Origin: Planctomycetaceae bacterium
GTDB taxonomy: Bacteria; Planctomycetota; Planctomycetia; Pirellulales; Pirellulaceae
Length of the DNA stretch: 5,518 bases
Assembly: GCA_002702965.1 (NCBI GenBank)
Contig: PADE01000060.1
Location: forward strand, 27,168 to 32,685
Reading direction: 5' to 3'
Positions 1 through 5,518 of the stretch are shown one piece after another. Numbering within the stretch: position 1 is the stretch's first letter; each line of letters begins with the position of its first letter. The translations under genes were made by a program, and so were the position numbers. The notes below the pieces were generated by a model, which was not told the origin of the DNA, made no database searches, and saw only the letters and a list, made by a program, of their open reading frames with translations.

Positions 1-40
1 CCCCCGCGGGGAGCGGCTGTTTTCATCAAATCTCCGCGTC

Positions 41-67
41 GTGGGCCACGCTCTCGGTGTGGCCCAC
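41..67. repeat. Inverted repeat downstream of the Gfo/Idh/MocA gene
   Basis: Arms GTGGGCCAC (41-49) and GTGGCCCAC (59-67) are exact reverse complements with a 9-nt loop, starting 20 bp after the oxidoreductase stop. Each arm is also a near-palindrome (GTGG-N-CCAC). A terminator role on the minus strand is possible from position, but no T-run follows. It resembles a short GC-rich intergenic palindrome more than a canonical terminator. The rest of 1-87 shows no supported gene. Confidence 0.55.
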
Positions 68-87
68 TGCGCCCCACTGACATCTAC

Positions 88-1410
88 CTAGAGGGTCCAG
101 CCTTTGCGGTATTCTTTGTGGATCAGCGTCTGGGCCTGTTCGGAATTGGTCACCTTGAGACGGCGCGCGTCCCACTCGAGCGTTTGGCCACTGCGGTAGG
201 CGACCGTTCCCAGTAGTACCGCCTCGGTCAGTGCCCCGGAGTAGCCAAAATTACAGGTCGTGCCGCCCCCGTTCTTGATCGCGTGCAACCACTCGTTGTG
301 GTGGCCAATCGACTTGGGAATCGACGGTTCGGGCGGCTTGTAATCGGCAAACCGCTGTTTCGGCAACAAACATCGCTGGCCGTAGTTTGCCAGGAGCATT
401 CCCTTGTCACCGACGAACAACTGCCCGCCTCCGGTACCCAACGCCTTGCCGTTTTGATCACGAGGATCGTCCTTGAGAAGTTCGGCCAGTTGAGGAGGCT
501 GTTTCCCACTGTCATACCAGGACAGGCGCAGTGGTGGGTGCTCACCGCGCGCCGGGTAGTCGTAGGTCGCCTGGCAGTAACGAGGAGTACTTACCGCGTC
601 GACGGGCGGTCCCGAAGCCGACACGCGCACGGGATGCATCAGGTCCAGTGCCCAATGCGCCAGGTCCATATAGTGACAACCGAAATCTCCCAAGGTGCCC
701 GTCCCGTAGTCCCAGAAACGTCTCCAGTGAAAGGGATGAACACCCTCGCTATACGGGCGTTTAACCGACGGCCCCAACCACAAGTCCCAATCGAGATGAG
801 CCGGCGCGGCAGTGGTTGTGGTAAACTTCCCGTCCGTGTAGACCGCGGACGCCCAAACATGCGCTTCGCGCACCGCGCCAATGGCCCCATCCCGAATCAG
901 TTCCACCACGCGACGATAATTGTCTCCGGCGTGGATCTGCGTCCCCATCTGCGTCACCAGTTTGTGCTCCCGGGCCAGCTCCGCGAGCACCCGCGCCTCA
1001 TAAACCGTGTGCGTCAGGGGCTTTTCGCAATACACATGTTTCTTGAGTCGCAACGCCATCGCCGACGCGGGAGCGTGCGTGTGATCGGGCGTGCCGACCA
1101 CGACCGCGTCGATGCGGTCGGCCTCGCGATCCAACATCTCGCGAAAATCAGCATATTTGCGAGCGCCGGGAAAGCGAGCCGCTCCCTTCTCCAGCAACTG
1201 CTTGTCAACATCGGCGATCGCCACGATGTCCTGGCTGGCCACGCCGGCAATATCGGCGCCCGCTCTTCCCGTAGCGCCAACACCGGCAATCCGCAGGCGC
1301 TCATTCGGTGAATCAGCAGCTCTGGGGGCGGACGTGGACACGAAAAAACCGGCAGCGGCACCGGCCGGCACTCCCTGCAACCATGTACGACGTGTCAACT
1401 TGGAAGTCAT
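88..1410 (-). CDS. Tat-exported Gfo/Idh/MocA family oxidoreductase
   Basis: Predicted NAD(P)-dependent oxidoreductase of 440 residues acting on a sugar, inositol or related compound; the substrate cannot be read from the sequence. A twin-arginine signal (TRRTWLQ, residues 6-12) precedes a small-residue hydrophobic stretch with likely cleavage near APRA-AD (about residue 31). The Rossmann fold follows: GVGATG at 43-48, the acidic end of strand beta-2 in VAIADVD (Asp67), and the family hallmark EKP at 129-131. The C-terminal domain has GDFGCHYMDLAHW, giving candidate catalytic Asp242 and His246 of the usual D-x-G-x-H pattern. The start at 1410 is preferred over upstream ATGs at 1440 and 1509 because it has an AGAAGGA ribosome site and is followed at once by the Tat signal. 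The stop is TAG. The gene follows the PQQ dehydrogenase in the same direction after 122 bp. Tat export would allow folding with bound cofactor in the cytoplasm. A GH109-like NAD-dependent glycosidase is a less likely alternative. The family call is firm; the reaction is unknown. Confidence 0.93.
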   Translation of the reverse strand: MTSKLTRRTWLQGVPAGAAAGFFVSTSAPRAADSPNERLRIAGVGATGRAGADIAGVASQDIVAIADVDKQLLEKGAARFPGARKYADFREMLDREADRIDAVVVGTPDHTHAPASAMALRLKKHVYCEKPLTHTVYEARVLAELAREHKLVTQMGTQIHAGDNYRRVVELIRDGAIGAVREAHVWASAVYTDGKFTTTTAAPAHLDWDLWLGPSVKRPYSEGVHPFHWRRFWDYGTGTLGDFGCHYMDLAHWALDLMHPVRVSASGPPVDAVSTPRYCQATYDYPARGEHPPLRLSWYDSGKQPPQLAELLKDDPRDQNGKALGTGGGQLFVGDKGMLLANYGQRCLLPKQRFADYKPPEPSIPKSIGHHNEWLHAIKNGGGTTCNFGYSGALTEAVLLGTVAYRSGQTLEWDARRLKVTNSEQAQTLIHKEYRKGWTL

Positions 1411-1419
1411 GGACTTGTT

Positions 1420-1426
1420 TCCTTCT
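1420..1426 (-). promoter_or_regulatory. Ribosome binding site of the Gfo/Idh/MocA gene
   Basis: The minus strand reads AGAAGGA, with 9 nt to the ATG at 1410. It lies between the candidate starts at 1440 and 1410, so it can only serve the downstream one. This decides the start and places the Tat signal at the N-terminus. Confidence 0.7.
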
Positions 1427-1463
1427 TTGTAAATGCTCATCGTTTCGGATCGCCGACGGTACC

Positions 1464-1486
1464 CGGTAGGTGGGCTCCACCTACCG
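1464..1486. repeat. Perfect intergenic inverted repeat (10-bp stem, 3-nt loop)
   Basis: Arms CGGTAGGTGG (1464-1473) and CCACCTACCG (1477-1486) are exact reverse complements around GCT. The element lies in the gap between the PQQ dehydrogenase stop and the Gfo/Idh/MocA start, 53 bp upstream of the latter. No T-run follows on either strand, so a classical rho-independent terminator is unlikely. It may be a copy of a dispersed REP-like palindrome, an RNA stabiliser or an operator; one window cannot tell. Confidence 0.75.
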
Positions 1487-1506
1487 ACTGTTCGCTGTCT
1501 ATTTCT

Positions 1507-1530
1507 CAAATCACACCCCAGGGTGATTTG
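1507..1530 (-). terminator. Terminator-like hairpin just after the PQQ dehydrogenase stop
   Basis: Arms CAAATCAC (1507-1514) and GTGATTTG (1523-1530) form an exact 8-bp stem with an 8-nt loop, starting 2 nt after the stop codon on the minus strand. The downstream minus-strand sequence is AGAAATAG, so the U-tract of a canonical terminator is missing. Position supports transcript-end processing or termination; sequence alone supports only a hairpin. Confidence 0.4.
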
Positions 1531-1540
1531 CGCTAGCGCA
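1529..1540. repeat. 12-bp perfect palindrome over the dehydrogenase stop codon
   Basis: TGCGCTAGCGCA equals its own reverse complement. The TAG stop (1533-1535 on the minus strand) sits in its middle, and it overlaps the adjacent hairpin by 2 bp. It could be a protein-binding site or chance in GC-rich coding sequence. Confidence 0.5.
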
Positions 1541-4493
1541 GACTTTCCAAAAATGCCAATAAGTCGGCGACCTGTTCCTTCGTCATATCGCGCAGCAACA
1601 GATCGGGCATCAGCGACTGTTGCTGGGCGACCAACTGCTCGACATCGGCCGCGGCGTATGTCGACACTTTGTTCTTGGCATCTTTTAGCACAACGGTCTG
1701 GGCGTTCTTCTTGACCAGCAATCCAGTGAACACTTGACCCTCAACTGTTTCCAGCAGGTAGGTTCGATAGGCCGGCTCGATTTCCCGTGAGGGGTAGAGG
1801 ATCGTCTCCAAAAGCCGTGCTCGGTCCTTGTACTTCTTTCCAATCTGGCTGAGGTCGGGACCGACTTCGGCTCCTTTCCCCTGCACTTTGTGACAATTCT
1901 TGCACTGGACCCCAGTGGCCTCAAGAAAGAACTTTCGGCCACGCTCCGCGTCACCACGCAGTGCCAGAATCGTGTCCGGGCGAATGACATTTCCCAGCCT
2001 CTGTACGCGTTGTTCTTCGGGAAGAAACTGCTCGAACAAATCGCGTACGTGGGCCGCTTGATGGTCAGCGCCGCGGGCCACCACTTGCTGTCCCACCGAC
2101 GAGTCCAGCCGATCCAGTTGAACCGCGTGCAGCAATCGCATAGCGCCCCCCGTGGTCCCCAATAACTGGTCAATCAGCGGTTGGCGATCCGCGTCCTTCT
2201 CGGTCGTCCGCAGTCGGTCCACCAGCGCGGCGTGATCCGTTGCCGGTTTCTCGGCCGCAGGCAATCCCGCAATCCAGTCGTGGAGCAAGGCCACGCCACG
2301 CGCATCGACCATTCGGGAGTCGAGACGCGGCATCCTTCCAGGTCCCAACTTGGAAATCCGGTAGAGCAGGACCGAACGGTAGGGATTCCCCGGGTCGAGC
2401 ACGCGGGCATCCGAAAGAAAGAAACCACCGTGCTGTGGCCGCACGCCGGCGATCCCCATCTCTTCGATAGTGAGCGTCGACAACAACCGAAACTCGCCGT
2501 TTCCTCCACCCCATTTGCGATGACAGTGCGAGCAGTTGGCATGCAAATAGGAACGTCCCCGGGCATCGAGATCCTGCTGCGTGTCGTGCGGATCTACCAG
2601 GCCGGGCAATGCGCCCGGCGCCGCGGGAAGCGGTGCGGTAAATAGCCCCATCTGTTGGAACACAGTCAACTGATTTTCACTCACACCGCCGTGACCAACA
2701 TTCCGGTTTATCTGCAACGTGTTGATCCCCAGTACGTACTTGGCCGCCATGTTATGGCAGACTGTGCATTCCGCTCGACTGGGCAGGTGCCATGTCTGCG
2801 TGCGCAGCCCATCGGCGGCGCTCGAATCCTTAATTTTCAGTTTCAGGTCTCTGCCGAGCGGCTCTTCGAGCAAGACCGCGTCGGTCTGCTCAGCGTTCCA
2901 AACATAGGTGTACCCCCGCCAGAATTGATCCCCTACATCTTCGCCGCCGCTCAACTTTTCGTAATGAAGAATCCGTGTCTCCAGCCGACGACGACTGGCC
3001 GGATTTCCAGTCTCCATCTCAACCGAGATCGTCTCGAAGGCGACGGTCCCGTCGGGAAACTTCCAGCCATGCGGCGCTCCCGGTGCCGGCTGCGGGTAGG
3101 TAATCCCGTCAAACTCGATTTGCGCGTCCCCGGGCAGCGCCAAAAACCGCTGCTTCGCGGCGCCGTCGACCCACTGTTGAGAGGCCACTTGATAGGGAAT
3201 GACCCCCGCCGCGGGTCGGTGCTCGGAGACCACCGCAAACAGCCCGGTCTCACTCAATCGCCGCGGAAAATCGACCCGTTTGCCAACATCCGGATTCTTT
3301 TGCAACTGGTGAATTCGTCCACTCACATGATCGACCAGGAAGATCTCTCCCCGATGGTCCTCGGCAAATCCGACCAGCCGCAACGTCGAATCGAGCAATT
3401 CACGATGCTCGCCGACTCGCTTCGTGTCACGATCGTAGCGCAACATCCAGATCTTGCCAGTGTCGTAGTCACCGTAGACATAAGCGCCCCGCAGTTCGGC
3501 CAGACGGCTCCCGTGATAGACATAGCCACCTGTGATCGAACGAAATTCAGCATGATCGTGTTCTACAATCGGAGCCACAAACGGTGTCGGACCGCGGCTG
3601 CGATCAGGGCGGAACGGATGGCTGCCCTCCATCACACTCCAACCGTAATTGCCACCGCGCCGGATCAGGAAAACCTGTTCCCAAAGGTCTTGGCCGACGT
3701 TGCCGGTCCAGAGGTCACCGCTGGCCCGATCGAAGGTGAATTTCCAGGGCTGACGCAGCCCATAGGCCCAGATTTCCGCCCGCGCGCCCTCGACGTCGCG
3801 GAAAGGATTATCGGGCGGAATCCGGTACGCGAGGTCCCCATCACGGCGGTCGACATCGATCCGCAATATGGCTCCTGAGAGATTGGTAATGTCCTGGCCA
3901 TTCTTGAATAGATCGGCGATACCGCTGGAATCACCCGTAGCAACGTACAAATAACCGTCGGGGCCAAACCGCAGGCACCCGCCATTGTGCCCTCCCGAAG
4001 GCCACTCCAGTAATACCTGTTCGCTGCCGATGTCGGCTCTGGTTGGATCGTTGCGGTTGGCCTGAAATCGCGAAACGCGGGTTCCCTTGGGTTCTTCTTT
4101 CTTGTCATCGAGGACGTACGTTACGTAGAAGTAACCGTTTTGCTCGAACCGAGGGTGAAATGCCAAACCGTACACGACTTTTCCTACATCCAGCAGAACC
4201 ACGGCCGAAGTGGTTGCCGGATCATTTTCAAACGAGAGGATCTTTCCGTAACGTTCCGCGACGAACAGCCGGTTCGTCCCCGGAGCAGCCGTCATGGCCA
4301 ACGGCTCGTTGAACTTGAGTTCGGAAAACGCCACGCGTGTTCGATAAGGTGGCTGCGGATCCGGTGACCCTGTGATTCGCGAGGTCGTCCAGAGTGCGCG
4401 CTCGGCGGTCATCGTAGGTCCCGCGGTCACCAGCCACACCAGAAGGAACAGAGTCGGAACCAGCTTCCCTCGCGCCAAACAGTAAGTGTGCAT
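1533..4493 (-). CDS. Secreted PQQ-type sugar dehydrogenase fused to three-haem cytochrome c modules
   Basis: Predicted periplasmic dehydrogenase of 986 residues that would oxidise a sugar or alcohol and pass electrons to c-type haems in the same chain. A Sec signal peptide (hydrophobic LVPTLFLLVWLVTAG) spans about residues 1-30. Residues 53-398 form a glucose/sorbosone dehydrogenase beta-propeller, with SGGHNGG (His169, candidate catalytic base), FGPDGYLYVATGD, GLRQPW (Arg247), NYGW (282-285) and SITGGYVYHGS. Residues 408-748 resemble the SO2930/HNE_0200 cytochrome family, with CTVCH at 576-580, CSHCH at 654-658 and GRMP (Met721). A helical stretch (753-838) leads to the planctomycete haem-binding module (839-986) with CKNCH at 864-868 and SLMP (Met962, likely axial ligand). 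The start at 4493 is chosen because the signal peptide begins there and a promoter overlaps the longer start at 4559. Its Shine-Dalgarno is weak. The stop is TAG. No frameshift is seen. The fold is confident; the substrate and PQQ use are inferred from family. Confidence 0.93.
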   Translation of the reverse strand: MHTYCLARGKLVPTLFLLVWLVTAGPTMTAERALWTTSRITGSPDPQPPYRTRVAFSELKFNEPLAMTAAPGTNRLFVAERYGKILSFENDPATTSAVVLLDVGKVVYGLAFHPRFEQNGYFYVTYVLDDKKEEPKGTRVSRFQANRNDPTRADIGSEQVLLEWPSGGHNGGCLRFGPDGYLYVATGDSSGIADLFKNGQDITNLSGAILRIDVDRRDGDLAYRIPPDNPFRDVEGARAEIWAYGLRQPWKFTFDRASGDLWTGNVGQDLWEQVFLIRRGGNYGWSVMEGSHPFRPDRSRGPTPFVAPIVEHDHAEFRSITGGYVYHGSRLAELRGAYVYGDYDTGKIWMLRYDRDTKRVGEHRELLDSTLRLVGFAEDHRGEIFLVDHVSGRIHQLQKNPDVGKRVDFPRRLSETGLFAVVSEHRPAAGVIPYQVASQQWVDGAAKQRFLALPGDAQIEFDGITYPQPAPGAPHGWKFPDGTVAFETISVEMETGNPASRRRLETRILHYEKLSGGEDVGDQFWRGYTYVWNAEQTDAVLLEEPLGRDLKLKIKDSSAADGLRTQTWHLPSRAECTVCHNMAAKYVLGINTLQINRNVGHGGVSENQLTVFQQMGLFTAPLPAAPGALPGLVDPHDTQQDLDARGRSYLHANCSHCHRKWGGGNGEFRLLSTLTIEEMGIAGVRPQHGGFFLSDARVLDPGNPYRSVLLYRISKLGPGRMPRLDSRMVDARGVALLHDWIAGLPAAEKPATDHAALVDRLRTTEKDADRQPLIDQLLGTTGGAMRLLHAVQLDRLDSSVGQQVVARGADHQAAHVRDLFEQFLPEEQRVQRLGNVIRPDTILALRGDAERGRKFFLEATGVQCKNCHKVQGKGAEVGPDLSQIGKKYKDRARLLETILYPSREIEPAYRTYLLETVEGQVFTGLLVKKNAQTVVLKDAKNKVSTYAAADVEQLVAQQQSLMPDLLLRDMTKEQVADLLAFLESLR
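1890..1904 (-). other. Third c-type haem motif, CKNCH
   Basis: This encodes residues 864-868 of the dehydrogenase fusion. It belongs to the C-terminal module typical of planctomycetes and verrucomicrobia. The SLMP motif encoded near 1608 (Met962) is the likely distal ligand, by family analogy. Confidence 0.85.
2520..2534 (-). other. Second c-type haem motif, CSHCH
   Basis: This encodes residues 654-658, within a YLHANCSHCH context characteristic of the SO2930-like module. GRMP (Met721, codon at 2331-2333) follows 63 residues later and could supply the sixth ligand. Confidence 0.85.
2754..2768 (-). other. First c-type haem motif, CTVCH
   Basis: This encodes residues 576-580, within HLPSRAECTVCHN. 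It is the first haem site after the beta-propeller, and so a plausible first electron acceptor from reduced PQQ, although folding distance cannot be judged from sequence. Confidence 0.85.
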
Positions 4494-4541
4494 CGTCGGA
4501 CCCCGGATTGGATGGCGATCGGCCGAAAACTGAATGCCCCG

Positions 4542-4569
4542 AGTATACGGCAACCACACGGCGCATCAA
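4542..4569 (-). promoter_or_regulatory. Sigma70-like promoter of the PQQ dehydrogenase
   Basis: On the minus strand a -35 box TTGATG (4564-4569) and a -10 box TATACT (4542-4547) are separated by 16 bp. Four of six and five of six bases match the E. coli consensus. Transcription would begin near 4535, leaving about 42 nt of leader before the ATG at 4493. The site argues against the longer reading frame from 4559, whose start codon would lie upstream of the transcript. It also suggests the dehydrogenase is transcribed independently of the CoA-transferase gene. Planctomycete promoters are poorly characterised, so this is a prediction. Confidence 0.55.
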
Positions 4570-4621
4570 CAGTTCGCCAACCCGGTTCACCGACGCTTCC
4601 CCCCAGCATCTACCACGGGGC

Positions 4622-5395
4622 TCACGCCCTGTTGATGATGTAACCTCGGGGATCGACCTGTTCACGTAGAATCCTCAACTCCTCGTCGGTCGGTGCCGGT
4701 GTTTCGCCCAGCGCGGGGCTGACGAGCAGTTCGAAACCGGTGTTTTCACGCACCTCCGGCAGGGTTACCTGCGGATGGAGCGACTCGACACACATCCGTT
4801 TGCTGGTTTGTTCGAAACCCAAAACCGCTAGGTTGGTCACCACTTTGTACGGTCCCGTCCCGGGCGGAAGGCCCGCCAACTCACGGGCACCCGGGCCGTC
4901 GAGATAGCCCGGTGTGGTGACAAAGTCGACGCGCCCGACAAACCGACGGCGATCGTGCGGAGTCAAAACCAAGATGCGGCGACAGAGGGAACCCAAGTCG
5001 TTGGCGCCTCCGCTGCCCGGTAACCGGACATTCGGACTGTGATAGTCGTCACCGATGATGGTCGAATTCAGATTCCCGTATTCGTCGATCTGGGCACCAC
5101 CCAGAAACGTGTAGTCGACCAAACCACGCTGGCACGTTTCCATGACGTCGTTCATGCTGGTCGCCATCAATCCCTGAAAAAACGTCCGCGAGTCCCCGAC
5201 ACTGATCGGCATCCGCGGCAGGCGTGGCCCCACCCCGCCCGCTTCGAACATCAGTGTCAGTCCGGGCGAGGAAGTCTTCTGCGCCAGCATCGCAGCCGCA
5301 CAGGGCGCACCGGTGCCTACGACCACCATCGCATTATCTTCCAGTAGCCTAGCGGCCACGCAAATCATCAACTCTTGTGCATTGCAGGCCGGCAT
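4622..5395 (-). CDS. GctB-like CoA-transferase beta subunit (family I, glutaconate/3-oxoacid type)
   Basis: Beta subunit of a cytoplasmic family I CoA-transferase, which moves CoA between acyl-CoA and a carboxylic acid and normally works as an A/B heteromer. The 257 residues are close to the roughly 266 of Acidaminococcus GctB. Visible features are VVVGTGAPCAAAMLA (24-38), LMFEAGGVGP with Glu51 at the position expected for the nucleophile that forms the glutamyl-CoA intermediate, FLGGAQIDEYGNLN (97-110), LPGSGGAND (125-133), and a C-terminal HPQVTLPEVRENTGFEL segment. The retained glutamate favours a real transferase over IpdB-type hydrolases, which lack it. The ATG at 5395 has AAAGGAGG just upstream. 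It sits 23 bp after the stop of a truncated gene on the same strand, probably its partner subunit. The stop is TGA. The substrate is unknown: glutaconate, 3-oxoacids or other dicarboxylic acids are all possible. Confidence 0.9.
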   Translation of the reverse strand: MPACNAQELMICVAARLLEDNAMVVVGTGAPCAAAMLAQKTSSPGLTLMFEAGGVGPRLPRMPISVGDSRTFFQGLMATSMNDVMETCQRGLVDYTFLGGAQIDEYGNLNSTIIGDDYHSPNVRLPGSGGANDLGSLCRRILVLTPHDRRRFVGRVDFVTTPGYLDGPGARELAGLPPGTGPYKVVTNLAVLGFEQTSKRMCVESLHPQVTLPEVRENTGFELLVSPALGETPAPTDEELRILREQVDPRGYIINRA

Positions 5396-5399
5396 GTCG

Positions 5400-5407
5400 C
5401 CTCCTTT
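5400..5407 (-). promoter_or_regulatory. Strong ribosome binding site of the GctB-like gene
   Basis: The minus strand reads AAAGGAGG, ending 4 nt before the ATG at 5395. This near-perfect Shine-Dalgarno fixes the start. Lying in the 23-bp gap after the preceding stop, it supports translation from a shared message. Confidence 0.8.
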
Positions 5408-5418
5408 CGGTGCAGCGT

Positions 5419-5518
5419 CTAACCGCCCGTGAGACGTGACTGTAAGCGGGCGACGACCTCGGTAAATTCCGCTCGCAATGCGTCGTAGCGGCCAACCGAC
5501 TTGTCACCTGGAGCCTTG
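5419..5518 (-). CDS. C-terminal end of an upstream gene, probably the CoA-transferase alpha subunit (partial)
   Basis: An open frame enters from the right edge and ends at TAG (5419-5421), leaving 32 codons. The visible peptide starts KAPGDKSVGRYDAL and ends in a likely amphipathic helix, EFTEVVARLQSRL, followed by TGG. I do not recognise a motif in so short a piece. The proposal that it is a GctA-like subunit rests only on position: same strand, 23 bp ahead of the B subunit, and the two subunits of this family are normally encoded A then B. It could instead be an unrelated operon gene. Confidence 0.5.
   Translation of the reverse strand, partial: KAPGDKSVGRYDALRAEFTEVVARLQSRLTGG

Noticed and set aside
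283..1311. A 342-codon plus-strand open frame opposite the Gfo/Idh/MocA gene
   Set aside because: It is fully antisense to a confidently identified family member, shows no recognisable domain, and is arginine-rich with low-complexity composition, as expected for a GC-rich shadow frame.
1411..1509. An N-terminal extension of the Gfo/Idh/MocA protein from 1509 or 1440
   Set aside because: The Tat signal begins right after the ATG at 1410, a good Shine-Dalgarno lies directly upstream of that ATG, and the extension would run through the 10-bp-stem hairpin.
2655..3878. A 407-codon plus-strand open frame opposite the PQQ dehydrogenase
   Set aside because: It is wholly antisense to the propeller and cytochrome modules, whose motifs are clearly conserved on the minus strand. 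The product has no motif I recognise and lacks a convincing ribosome site.
4494..4559. A 22-residue N-terminal extension of the PQQ dehydrogenase starting at 4559
   Set aside because: It would put extra residues ahead of a clean signal peptide, and its start codon falls within the predicted promoter, upstream of the expected transcript start.
4585..4621. A possible terminator after the CoA-transferase stop
   Set aside because: Only a 4-bp CCCC/GGGG pairing with a 12-nt loop can be drawn, and no T-run follows, so it is too weak to call.
4228..4665. A 145-codon minus-strand frame bridging the CoA-transferase and dehydrogenase genes
   Set aside because: It overlaps both real genes in another frame, covers the promoter and signal peptide region, and has no recognisable domain.
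1..5518. CRISPR array, tRNA, rRNA, insertion sequence or phage genes
   Set aside because: No regularly spaced direct repeats, cloverleaf, rRNA-like stretch, transposase motif or phage motif was seen. The window is almost filled by ordinary coding sequence.

Overview
The window holds accessory carbon-metabolism genes of a bacterium, most likely a planctomycete of the Pirellulales type. This placement is an inference from gene style. It rests on a C-terminal haem-binding module of the planctomycete/verrucomicrobial type (one CxxCH plus a late 'SLMP' motif), an exported Gfo/Idh/MocA oxidoreductase with a twin-arginine signal, moderately high GC, and short perfect palindromes between genes. All recognisable genes lie on the minus strand, so the window reads right to left.

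Right edge (about 4622-5518): the last 32 codons of an unidentified gene are followed after 23 bp by a complete GctB-like CoA-transferase subunit with a strong Shine-Dalgarno sequence. The short gap suggests an operon, and by the usual pairing the truncated gene is probably the A subunit.

Centre (1533-4621): a 128-bp gap carries a good sigma70-like promoter (TTGATG, 16 bp, TATACT on the minus strand). It drives a 986-residue secreted protein that joins three modules in one chain: a PQQ-type glucose/sorbosone dehydrogenase beta-propeller, a two-CxxCH module resembling the SO2930/HNE_0200 family, and a one-haem planctomycete cytochrome module. The layout suggests a periplasmic sugar or alcohol dehydrogenase with a built-in three-haem electron wire.

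Left (1-1532): a 122-bp gap contains a 12-bp palindrome over the dehydrogenase stop codon, a terminator-like hairpin, and a perfect 10-bp-stem hairpin. It is followed by a 440-residue Tat-exported Gfo/Idh/MocA oxidoreductase and, beyond its stop, another inverted repeat. The two oxidoreductases are both predicted to be exported and may act on related carbohydrates, but nothing in the sequence fixes a substrate. The CoA-transferase is cytoplasmic and probably belongs to a separate unit.

I found no tRNA, rRNA, CRISPR array, insertion sequence or phage gene. I see no clear evidence of a wholly new system. The most distinctive items are the triple-module dehydrogenase and the intergenic palindromes.
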